Under the pieces are notes generated by a model. It was not told the DNA's origin. It searched no databases and saw only the letters and a list, made by a program, of their open reading frames with translations. From assembly GCF_042767895.1 (NCBI RefSeq), contig NC_091588.1, forward strand, positions 14,054,165-14,064,164: 10,000 bases of DNA. Direction: 5' to 3'. Numbering within the stretch: position 1 is the stretch's first letter; every line of letters begins with the position of its first letter. This document shows, one piece after another, positions 1 through 9,986 of the stretch. Source of the DNA: Penaeus vannamei (Eukaryota > Arthropoda > Malacostraca > Decapoda > Penaeidae). The translations under genes and the position numbers were made by a program.

Positions 1-2
1 GT

Positions 3-353
3 ACTGGTGTATGTGAGGAATTTCCTGGAAAGTCTTGTGCTAAAATTTTGCCAGTTTACGTTTTTCATGAGAGTAACCCGAGGAAGCGTATGAAGTCATA
101 TGTTATATTAGATGTTCAGAGTAACAAATCTTTAGCTAAAGGAGAGCTTTTAGATTTCTTTGATGTTCGCTCTGTGGCAGAGGAATACATCATAACTAGT
201 TGCTCTGGCCGTTCAGTTATGACAGGAAGGAAAGCTGGTGGACTATGCATACAAGCTGTTGATGGTAGTCTACAGATGAGCCTTCCTACAGTCATCGAAT
301 GTGATGAACTTCCTAATAATAGGACTGAGATTCCAACTCCCAACATTGCTTGA
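3..353 (+). pseudogene. BEL/Pao pol segment 1: aspartic protease (DUF1758-like) region
   Basis: This segment is open from the left window edge and ends at an in-frame TGA (351-353). It carries the retropepsin-like part of a BEL/Pao polyprotein, which in an active element cleaves Gag-Pol. The recognisable stretch YVILDVQSNKSLAKG begins near 99; the candidate active-site Asp codon is at 111-113. In many family members this position reads like D-D-Q-S-N, so the Val after the Asp may be a decay change, though I cannot verify that here. The later part, LPTVIECDELPNNRTEIPTP (about 270-340), matches the usual second half of the domain. Translation past the TGA continues in the same frame with the expected HPHL and PLDDQAQIQLLIGRDL, so the stop is a point mutation and not a real end. 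Confidence 0.85.
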
Positions 354-1739
354 CTTCATCCACACCTCAAAGACATTGGTTCAGAAATTTCACCTCTTGA
401 TGATCAGGCTCAGATTCAATTATTGATTGGTAGAGATCTACCTGAAGCTCACCATGTACTAGATCAAGTAACAGGTCCACCAGGTACACCCTTTGCCCAG
501 AAGATGAAGTTAGGCTGGGTAATTATAGGTGAAGTCTGCCTGGGGAAGCATCACGCAACAAAGAATGTGAATGTAAGGAAAATATATGTAAATCCTGATG
601 GTCGTCCATCAGTCTTGAAGCCTTGTCCAAGTTGTATATGTGTACAAGAGGACACAGGATATCACAGCGGTTTTACACCATGGAAGGAAAATTATATTGG
701 TTCTACAGTGTTTCACCGAACCAAAAATGATGATGAACCTGGAAAATCCACAGAAGACAAAATGTTCTTGAAGTTAATGGAGAAAGAATTTGTCAAAGAA
801 CCAGCAGGTAACTGGAGTGCACCTTTACCTTTTAAGCCCATAAAGAAAAGATTACCGAACAATAAATCCATGGCTGTGAGACGTGCCAATAGCCTAGCCA
901 AGAGTCTTCAGTTCAATTCTGTTAAAAGAGAACATTTCCGAGACTTTATGAAAAAGCTTTTGGAAAGAGGTCATGCTGAAATAGCACCACCTTTGAAAGA
1001 AAATGAAGAATGTTGGTATCTTCCAGTGTTTGGAGTGTATCATCCAAAGAAACCTAGTCGTATCAGGTGTGTTTTTGACTCTGCTGCTAAGTTTAGAGGT
1101 ACATCATTGAATGATGTGTTGATGACAGGTCCAGACCTAAATAATTCTCTGTTGGGTGTACTTCTACGTGTTCAAAAGAATAGAGTGAACCGTATTCACA
1201 GGTCAACTAAGCCAGAGCAATGGAATTATGTTCCTACATCTGTGAATCCAGCTGATCGAGCAACTCGTTCTATGGTGAATGATTTCTCGTGTAATGACAT
1301 ATGGCTGAAAGGACCTGAAACATTCCTGAGTAGGCGTCATGATCTTGCTCAAGAAACTCCACAGCTAGTTCAACCAGAAGATGATAAGGAAGTAAGGCCA
1401 GATGCTCTGGTAAAGGCAGCTAAAACCTGTGTGATTGACAATTTATCAATTGGGTGTCACAGATTTGAAAGGTTCTCTGAGTGGTATCGCCTAGTAAATA
1501 CTGTTGCTTTATTGCAGAGATGTGCATGTGCCAAATCATTTAAAGGTAGAGCTGATAGAAGTGTAGAGTCTTTCAGAAAAGCTGAAATATTTGTGATCAA
1601 AGCAGTTCAAAAGGAAACTTACAAAGAAGAAATTAGACTTCTTGAAGCAAAAATGCATCTTCCAAAATCTAGCTCAATTATGGCTCTCAACCCGTACTTA
1701 GATGAAGATGGTGTGTTAAGGGTTGGCGGAAGATTGTAA
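354..1739 (+). pseudogene. BEL/Pao pol segment 2: end of protease, truncated reverse transcriptase, post-RNase H region
   Basis: This continues the frame of segment 1; the first ATG is at 423, but it is unlikely to be a real start. The parts in order are the protease/RT linker with LIGRDLPEAHHVLDQ and KMKLGWVIIGEVCLG (about 420-545), a linker to about 990, and the RT N-terminal fingers with YLPVFGVYHPKKPSRIRCVF (about 1017-1076) and LNDVLMTGPDLNNSLLGVLL (about 1107-1166). The text then jumps from VLLRVQKNRV straight into NRIHRSTKPEQWNYV and VNPADRATRS (about 1188-1270), a sequence that normally lies at the far end of RNase H. The YxDD catalytic loop of RT and the RNase H core are absent. The rest (to PYLDEDGVLRVGGRL) is the usual stretch before the integrase zinc finger. 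The segment ends at an in-frame TAA (1737-1739). Confidence 0.9.
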
Positions 1740-2957
1740 CAATCAAGTCTTGGAAGTTACCAGAAACATCCAATCATTTTGCCTGGTAAAAGTCATATTT
1801 CTACACTTATAATACATCACTATCACCAAAGTGTTCGACACCAAGGACGTCATCTTACAGAAGGAGCTGTTAGATCTGGTGGATATTGGATTACAGGCGT
1901 GAAACGGTTGATCTCATCAATCTTACACTCCTGTGTCCAGTGTAGAAAGTTACGAGGTAAAGAAGAAGTCCAGTTGATGAGTGATCTACCAGCAGATCGT
2001 TTAGAACATACTCCACCCTTTACCAATGTTGGAGTTGATGCTTTTGGACCTTGGACTATAACGACACGCAGAACTTGTGGTGGATCAGCAAATTCGAAAC
2101 GGTGGGCTATTTTGTTCACTTGTCTTACAACAAGAGCAATACACATTGAGTTGGTAGAAGAAATGTCCTCTTCAGCTTTTATTAATGCACTTAAAAGATT
2201 TGAAGCTCTCAGAGGTAAAGTCAAACTGTATAGATCTGACCGAGGAACCAACTTTGTTGGTGCAACTGATAGCCTCAAGATAGATGCAGTAAATGTGGAA
2301 GAAAAGAAGATAGTAAACCATCTGTACCAAACAGGCACTAAATGGATCTTCAACGCTCCCCATTCATCGCACATGGGAGGTGTATGGGAACGCCTCATTC
2401 GAATCTGCCGGAAGATCTTAGAGTCAATGCTAGCTGAAACTCCTTATAAAACTTTGACGCATGAAGTGTTATCAACCTTCATGGCAGAAGTATGTGCCAT
2501 AGTGAACAATCGACCAATAGTAAACGTATCAACTGATCCAGAAAACCCTTTCATCTTGTCACCTGCCACCATTCTTACTCAGAAAGTTGGAATAGACCAT
2601 GTAGAAAATTCAGTAGGAGAAATTGATACAAAAGACCTTTTGAAAACAGAATGGAAACGTGTTTCTGCCCTCTCAGAAATATTTTGGAATCGTTGGAAGA
2701 AAGAATATCTGCACACACTCCAAGAACGTAGAAAATGGTGTTGTGCAAAACCTAATCTCACTGAAGGTGATGTTGTGTTATTGAAAGACAGAAGTGTTTG
2801 TCGTACACAATGGCCATATGGAATTGTTGTAAGAGCTATCCAAAGTGAAGATGGCAAAGTAAGGAAAGTGGAGTTAAAGGTTATGAGAGATGGAAAGCCA
2901 GTTGTGTACACAAGACCAATTTCAGAGTTAATTCTTTTGGTTTCTGGTGCTAAGTAG
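1740..2957 (+). pseudogene. BEL/Pao pol segment 3: integrase (HHCC, DDE) and DUF5641-like C terminus
   Basis: This lies in the same frame as the upstream segments, directly after the TAA at 1737-1739. The first ATG in it is at 1779. Residues counted from that ATG: zinc-binding H16, H21, C52 and C55 (H-x4-H-x30-C-x2-C), then a DDE integrase core with D87 (NVGVDAFGPW), D154 (YRSDRGTNFVGA) and E204 (HMGGVWERL). All three catalytic acids are present, with 49 residues between the second and third. The C-terminal 90 residues (FWNRWKKEYL ... LTEGDVVLLKD ... RPISELILL) match the DUF5641-type domain that closes BEL/Pao and related pol proteins, with a natural TAG stop at 2955-2957. In an active element this protein inserts the cDNA into host chromatin. 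The segment is intact by eye, but it lacks its own promoter and is cut off from the rest of the polyprotein. Confidence 0.92.
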
Positions 2958-3021
2958 CTATTTTTTATTTGAACAAGTCACATTTCAGTTCCTGTTTGTC
3001 ATTTAATCAGTATTAGAGTAG

Positions 3022-3044
3022 TGATATCAAATTTGTTGATATCA
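3022..3044 (+). repeat. Perfect 9-bp inverted repeat just 5' of the polypurine tract
   Basis: The arm TGATATCAA (3022-3030) is followed by the 5-base loop ATTTG and the complementary arm TTGATATCA (3036-3044). It lies in the 3' untranslated segment of the retroelement, ending at the base before the purine tract. It could fold in the genomic RNA or be a chance palindrome; its role is unknown. Confidence 0.75.
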
Positions 3045-3053
3045 GGCAGGGAG
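3045..3053 (+). promoter_or_regulatory. Candidate polypurine tract (plus-strand primer) of the BEL/Pao element
   Basis: The sequence GGCAGGGAG sits directly before the TGTA that begins the presumed 3' LTR. A purine-rich tract abutting the 3' LTR primes plus-strand DNA synthesis in LTR retroelements. One C interrupts the purine run. The assignment depends on the LTR start at 3054. Confidence 0.6.
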
Positions 3054-3057
3054 TGTA

Positions 3058-3076
3058 AAGGAATCAAGGATTCCTT
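3058..3076 (+). repeat. Perfect 8-bp hairpin at the start of the LTR
   Basis: The arm AAGGAATC (3058-3065), loop AAG and arm GATTCCTT (3069-3076) form a perfect stem four bases into the presumed LTR. The position is next to the end that integrase would recognise. Its function is not known from the sequence. Confidence 0.7.
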
Positions 3077-3403
3077 GTCTGATATTATATATATAGAGTT
3101 TAGATCAAGAATTTATTTAATTTAATGTATTAACATGAGAATGATTATTTAATTTCATTTAGTTTGTAATGTTGGCTACAGTGACGTTAGAGTTGTACGA
3201 GCGCCCTACAAAAACGCATTGTTGTGAATCCGCGGAGCCCCTCTAGAGAGCCACGTGAGACGTCTTGTGCTGCGTACTTTTAAATTATTCTTGTTTTATG
3301 AAGATTTGGGCCAGCCACACTCTTTTCACCTCACATCACGTGCACACTCACGCGTACGTGTATGTTGTCATCTTGCTCATACCTACCAGCTTGTGAACAT
3401 GAC

Positions 3404-3409
3404 AATAAA
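3404..3409 (+). terminator. Polyadenylation signal in the LTR
   Basis: A canonical AATAAA lies about 40 bases before the presumed 3' end of the LTR. This fits the R/U5 region in which retroelement transcripts are cleaved and polyadenylated. Confidence 0.6.
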
Positions 3410-3443
3410 GGTTTAACTGACTGCTAGTGTTTTACTGGAGGCA

Positions 3444-4080
<637 letters not shown>

Positions 4081-4228
4081 CCAGACTGTACAGTATTTTT
4101 CTTGCGCGGGGTATTATACATTTTTTCGTGTGCGAAAAGCATCATTTTGTCTACATTTGTGCGGACGGATGATGAAACAAGTGCGCGGAAAGGCCAAAAG
4201 AATTTTAAGCGCGGAAGATGATTAAAAA

Positions 4229-4249
4229 GAGAGAGAGAGAGAGAGAGAG
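4229..4249. repeat. (GA)n microsatellite followed by a G-rich run
   Basis: About ten GA units are followed by a purine stretch (tggggaggggga to about 4262) and a short CA-rich stretch (about 4264-4279). This is simple sequence with no coding signal. Confidence 0.9.
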
Positions 4250-4332
4250 TGGGGAGGGGGAGGACACATACACACACATACCAAAGCACACAGATAGATT
4301 TATTTATGCATGATATCAGTATGTCAGTACAT

Positions 4333-4374
4333 ATGTGTGTGAGTGTGTGTGTGTGTGAGAGAGAGAGGGGGGGG
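4333..4374. repeat. (TG)n-(GA)n-(G)8 compound simple repeat
   Basis: TG repeats interrupted once by GAG run to about 4357, then GA repeats, then eight G residues (4367-4374). A second purine run of GA units and six Gs follows at about 4410-4436. Confidence 0.85.
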
Positions 4375-5265
4375 TCAGCTCAGTTCGTCGTATTTTGCAA
4401 TGGCAAAAAGAGATAAAGAGAGAGAGAAGGGGGGAGAATAAATAATCCATGAAAGTGAAGAGATGAGAAGAAATATGCTAGTTTATGTTTTAAGTACCAT
4501 TTTCTATCATTAATAAAATCATAGAAAATCTATATCGAAGTTGTGATATAAATATCAATTCTGTCAGTCTATAACGTCTTCATACTATTCTTTCTATAAA
4601 AAGTATGTTTACAAATCTTTAGAAACGTTTAGATTGTATCATCTTCCGTATTGAAGAAATACACTTGGCGACCGACAGCAGGCTCTTTCATCAATAAATA
4701 CCAATAAACGAGTAGTGCGAAGGACAGCCTTTAAGTGAATGAATGTTTTGTAGAAACATCGGTCAGTAAATGGGAAACCTCTGCTTTTCCTGGACTACTG
4801 TGATCATACGCCGTTTTGCCTAGCGTGGGCTATTGATTTTACCGAGTTGCGTCACCTACATGCGTGTGTACTAGCACTAGTTTTACCTTTGCATTTGAAT
4901 AATTTACTATTTTCATGAAAATGTTATGCTGACGCTCATGATTATTATAATACTTAATCAGAATCGTAACGAAGGTGTGATTTAATACTGCTGCAATTGT
5001 CTCATCTTGCAATGAATAAATAACATAGGACAATAAAAGTGAAATAAAGATAATAAAATACAGGAGATTTATCCTTTCCGTTCTTCCGCATCATTTTGAT
5101 ATCATGTTACATCGTTTTAAATCTGAAATGGTACAGAAAATGGTGCTGAGAAAAATTGCATTCACACCTTTTTGTTTGTAGATGTGTAAAGGGATACTTT
5201 TATCTCCAAGCGAAGATCAAAAAGAGCGAGGACTTAGCCTACAGTAGAGTCGTTTAATCTTTGCT
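4375..5265. other. Intergenic, no supported gene
   Basis: This is mostly AT-rich unique-looking DNA between two simple-repeat tracts, beginning with a purine-rich stretch at 4410-4436. The longest frame (64 codons on the minus strand, 4839-5033) has no recognisable domain, no protein-like composition and no splice or UTR context. I see no tRNA or rRNA. Around 4650-4860 the base composition is less AT-rich, which might reflect an old dispersed repeat, but I cannot name one. Confidence 0.6.
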
Positions 5266-7051
<1,786 letters not shown>

Positions 7052-7057
7052 TTTATT
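7052..7057 (-). terminator. Polyadenylation signal of the fj-like gene
   Basis: The minus strand reads AATAAA here, about 75 bases past the TGA stop. A second AATAAA follows at 7042-7047. This would give a short 3' UTR; no cleavage-site evidence is available. Confidence 0.5.
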
Positions 7058-7130
7058 AAAGGCATAGAAAAATAGCTCTTATGACACTCTGTACACAGGT
7101 ATATATACACACATTCGCAGCCCCGCCCCT

Positions 7131-7520
7131 TCATCGCCTCGTTCGGCGCCCCTTGGACCGCTTCTGGACGACCTCGGTGCACTTGACCATCCAGCTGTGC
7201 ACCTCCCGCACGCGCTCGGCGAAGTGCCTCGCGAACAGCGGGTTGGCGAGCGGGTCCGGCAGCTGTCCGGCCAGCGGCTCGTTCTCCCTCAGGAACGTCA
7301 CCAGGAGGCTGTGAGGCTCCGGGTGACTGGCCAGTCCCAGTACCGCCTCCATCGTCGACCTCCTGAAGAGGCACATGGACCGGAGGGCGCGGGTGTGGAA
7401 GCCCTGGAACCTGGAGGCTTGGGCAGGGTCGGAGGAGGCGCCGTACAGGAGGCTGTAGGCGTCCATCAACCCGGACTCGTTGTCCAGGAGCCACAGGGCG
7501 TCTGTCGCCTCGCTCCGAAC
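7131..7520 (-). CDS. fj: fj-like exon 4: DNE motif and C-terminal helices
   Basis: The acceptor ccgctgcAG|GTT gives phase 0. The exon encodes residues 495-623 and ends with TGA at 7131-7133. It opens with ALWLLDNESGLMDAYSLL, containing the DNE triad needed for kinase activity in fly Four-jointed. RSMCLFRRSTMEAVLGL follows, the equivalent of the conserved CVFR block in this family, and then a helical tail with a conserved Cys (608). The extreme C terminus is basic (KRSKGRRTRR). Confidence 0.88.
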   Translation of the reverse strand, partial: VRSEATDALWLLDNESGLMDAYSLLYGASSDPAQASRFQGFHTRALRSMCLFRRSTMEAVLGLASHPEPHSLLVTFLRENEPLAGQLPDPLANPLFARHFAERVREVHSWMVKCTEVVQKRSKGRRTRR

Positions 7521-9986
7521 CTGCAGCGGAAATCTGGTTTTAACTTCAGCTGATTTCTGTCAGTAATATTTTGAGCTACTAGGAAAACCTCATCAATGGG
7601 CATTACTGTCTTTAACATAAAAAGAAAAAGATCAAAATATTCAATGTAAATAACTAATCTCTTGGAACTCCTAAACCTCCGGCAAACCACTAGAAGGGAA
7701 ATCGAAAGAAAAGAAATGTCACCTTTGCTTCCTTCCAGACTCACCAGGTTATGGATGGTGCCACTGAGGATCTGCGGCCGGCCTTCCTTCTCGGCCGCGT
7801 CCTGCATGTAGGCCAGGCGGTCGTAGTTCCCCGTCAGATAATCGAACACCAGCAGGTCACTCCATTGCACCAGCTGCGCCAGCTCCCTCTCCGACAGCGT
7901 CTTCAAACTGTCTCGCGATTTCTTTGCTCCGCCCATGGCTTGTGGGTAAAGGCGATACCCAACGGAGGGCATGTGCTTCCCCACCACTTCTGGCGGCCCC
8001 ACAGGGTACTCGTCTCCTAGGATGCTGACAGGGACGTCCTTCAAGAGAGCGTCCAGTAGTAGGGTGGGCATGCGATCTCTGTTGGTTCCACAAGGGGCTT
8101 TACTTTCTTTATTCCAGACCAGACAACACACTCTGATGAACTGCCGTATAGCATTCCTCAAGTCAGAGAGAAAATTAATATCCCAAATCATCCAATCTGA
8201 GCCCAGTATAAGAGCACAAATCCATTCCCTGGTTTCCGTGATATTGATAAAATAATTCCCCATGGTAAATTGGGAAATTTACCATGGAGTAAATGATTTA
8301 CGCCCTTCTTGCAAATAAGCAGAGCCACTCCGATAATAATGATAAAGTATTCAACCCGATATTCCCACGACACTGACCTGACCAGCCGTTCGACCCAAGG
8401 CGTGAGGACCACCACAGGCGCGTCCCCCCAGCCCGCCCGCGACATATCGGAGGCGACGGCGGACCAGCGTGGATGTGAGGGCGCGGCCAAGACCACGGGG
8501 GGCACGTGGCCCACGCCCAGGACCCGTGACAGGTAAAAGCTAAGGACCTCTCCCAGGAGCAGATAGTCATCGGGATACCTAATAGAAAACAAATATAGTA
8601 TTAAGGCTGTAAATAATTGGATAAATAATTAAGTAAACTGACTAATAATGATATTGCTACCAATACTAATGATGGCGGCATTACAATGATAAACAGCAGT
8701 AGTGGTGCTGGAAATAAAGCAGTAGTGAGAATAGGAATAAGAGAGCTACGTTAACAAATATACACTAATACACTAGTATGTTGACATCTTATCTGCACAG
8801 ATATAATTCAACGGATATCTATAGCGCCAATTTCCCTTGTACACTATCGTCCCAGCGTAATCTCTCTGTATCCTACGGGAGACGGATTCATTTACTAAAT
8901 TTCTGGTTATCTTACCTGCACCTTCCTCCTGCGGCTACAGTGCTTGTGACCTTTGAATGATCACTGTGTGCACCGCCTTTCCTAATCTTAACCTCTGCGA
9001 CCTAGGCTATTTCGTCTTCAAAGACGTTCCTTGACTCACCTGTATCGCGCACAGGCCGCTCCTCCCGTGCTTAGCTCCACCCACTGGTTCTTGGGTCGTC
9101 CGCACTTCTCCCAGTTGGGCTCCTCCAGTTTGACGACCTTGTGCGACCTGAGCTGGGCCTGCACCTCCCCCACCGTGGCGTCGTTGAGGTGAGACTCCTT
9201 CAGGAGCTCTTCGGCGGCCGCGGAGAACACGATGCCGTCTTCCACGACCTTCATGCCCTGGTCATTCTTGAGGCTTACTCGCGGGAGGTTCTTCCACCTC
9301 TCCCTGACTCTCGGTGTCTTGAAGGTCGACGTCGAGGCTGTTGCCGACTGCCTGTTCCTGCCAGGGCTTTGCTTGCCTCCTCTGTCGCCGGTTAAGGAAA
9401 AGTCGAAGTAGTCCATGTCGAAGACGGGGTTGTAGTCGTCGTCCTCCTCGCTCTCATAGCCATCGTCGTCGTAACCGTCCGCCGTGAGCACCAGGTCGTC
9501 GGCCTCGTCCTCCTCTTCGCCCCCCTCGTCCTCGCTGTTATAATCGTCCTCCAGGCTGCGTCTGTACTCTGGGTGGTCCTCGAGTTTCCGAGCCGTCCTC
9601 ACTACCTCCAACCCCCCTTGAGTCATGGCCGCGTCCGCGTTCTCCCTCGCGACCGCTCCGCCGCCGCCGCCCGCGTAGCCGAACCTTCCTCTCAGGACCT
9701 CCTGCGGCGGCGTCACCTGCACGAGCACGAACGCGACCACCGACAGGAGGACCACTCCCAGCAGACACAGCAGCACACTTACTAGCCGCTGCATGCGGTA
9801 TACGGGGAACGACTGCGGGAAATAGCAGCACTTGCAGCTGCCGTGGCGCCGCTGCGGTTTGCCCCACGTTCGGGCGACCGCCGGCCGCAGCGGGTAGTCG
9901 ACCGTCGCCAGGAAGTCACGGGAAGTCGTGGCGAGGTTGAGGCGCGGGGAGTCTGCCGGCGCCATGATGGTGCTGATGACGATCAT
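7131..9986 (-). CDS. fj: Four-jointed/FJX1-family Golgi kinase, four exons, 623 residues predicted
   Basis: Joined coding exons on the minus strand are 9986-9040, 8578-8378, 8078-7745 and 7520-7131. All three introns are GT-AG and the joins keep frame. The protein is a type II membrane protein: cytoplasmic tail 1-66 with a CKCC cluster (51-54), a transmembrane anchor at about 68-90, an acidic low-complexity stem (about 146-190), and then the lumenal kinase domain. Family marks are CGRPKN (295-300), ACARYR (311-316), LLLGEVLSFYLSRVLG, QWSDLLVFDYLTGNYDR (catalytic-loop equivalent, 461-470), WLLDNESGL (DNE 507-509, metal-binding/catalytic) and a late Cys (608). In Drosophila, Four-jointed phosphorylates Ser/Thr in cadherin repeats of Fat and Dachsous in the Golgi, setting planar polarity and Hippo output; the same role is inferred here. 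The length is somewhat above fly Fj (about 580) and well above human FJX1 (about 437). The start is uncertain: ATG at 9986, 9965 or 9794 are all in frame, and the frame is open to the window edge. It is complete at the 3' end. Confidence 0.9.
7521..7744 (-). other. fj-like intron 3 (224 bp)
   Basis: The donor is GTGAGT at 7744-7739 and the acceptor gctgcAG at 7522-7521; phase 0. It is AT-rich relative to the exons on either side. Confidence 0.8.
7745..8078 (-). CDS. fj: fj-like exon 3: catalytic-loop region
   Basis: The chosen acceptor is ccaacAG|A at 8079/8078, which restores the codon split from exon 2 (AG|A, Arg383) and continues DRMPTLLLDALL. It has only a modest pyrimidine tract, so a nearby alternative is possible. 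The open frame upstream of it (to 8263) reads like intron. The exon ends CTG|GTGAGT, phase 0. It encodes residues 384-494 with ELAQLVQWSDLLVFDYLTGN, including the catalytic-loop equivalent D462, N467 and D469. Confidence 0.78.
8079..8377 (-). other. fj-like intron 2 (299 bp) with an internal perfect hairpin
   Basis: The donor is GTCAGT at 8377-8372 and the acceptor caacAG at 8080-8079; phase 2. It contains a 12-bp perfect inverted repeat at 8260-8287. Confidence 0.72.
8260..8287. repeat. Perfect 12-bp inverted repeat with a 4-base loop in intron 2
   Basis: The arm CCATGGTAAATT (8260-8271) pairs fully with AATTTACCATGG (8276-8287) across the loop GGGA. It would form a stable hairpin in either strand. 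No terminal repeats or target duplications that would mark a transposon are obvious around it. Confidence 0.85.
8378..8578 (-). CDS. fj: fj-like exon 2: N-lobe of the kinase domain
   Basis: The acceptor is tctattAG|G and the donor GTCAG|GTCAGT, so both junctions are phase 2 and the exon is 201 bases. It encodes residues 316-382, from YPDDYLLLGEVLSFYLSRVL to APVVVLTPWVERLV. The first part matches the conserved block that follows the CARYR motif in this family. The donor is weaker than that of exon 1, but the frame beyond it runs into hydrophobic intron-like sequence, which supports splicing here. Confidence 0.82.
8579..9039 (-). other. fj-like intron 1 (461 bp)
   Basis: The donor is GTGAGT at 9039-9034 and the acceptor tctattAG at 8580-8579; phase 2. 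It is AT-rich with no coding signal, and interrupts the codon right after the conserved CARY motif. Confidence 0.8.
9040..9986 (-). CDS. fj: fj-like exon 1: cytoplasmic tail, TM anchor, acidic stem, start of kinase domain
   Basis: It encodes residues 1-315 plus two bases of codon 316, and ends TACAG|GTGAGT (intron from 9039), a strong donor, phase 2. The first ATG (9986) has a poor context. Met8 (9965) has A at -3 and G at +4 and is the better initiator. Met65 (9794) would leave almost no cytoplasmic tail. The segment LVSVLLCLLGVVLLSVVAFV is the membrane anchor. The stem has runs of Asp, Glu and Gly encoded by GA-rich codons, and is probably disordered. The exon is strikingly GC-rich compared with the flanking intron. 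An alternative upstream start beyond the window edge is possible. Confidence 0.85.

Noticed and set aside
2579..2911. 110-codon minus-strand frame within the integrase C-terminal region
   Set aside because: It is antisense to a well-recognised pol domain, with no domain match or start context of its own.
4839..5033. 64-codon minus-strand frame as a possible small protein
   Set aside because: It is short, in AT-rich DNA, with no recognisable domain, signal peptide or gene context.
7197..7553. 118-codon plus-strand frame opposite fj exon 4
   Set aside because: It is a shadow frame in GC-rich coding DNA; the minus strand carries clear kinase motifs and splice sites.
8079..8263. Upstream extension of the exon 3 frame as coding sequence from an ATG at 8263
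   Set aside because: The sequence lacks similarity to the family, contains the intronic hairpin, and a phase-compatible AG acceptor at 8080-8079 joins exon 2 to exon 3 cleanly.
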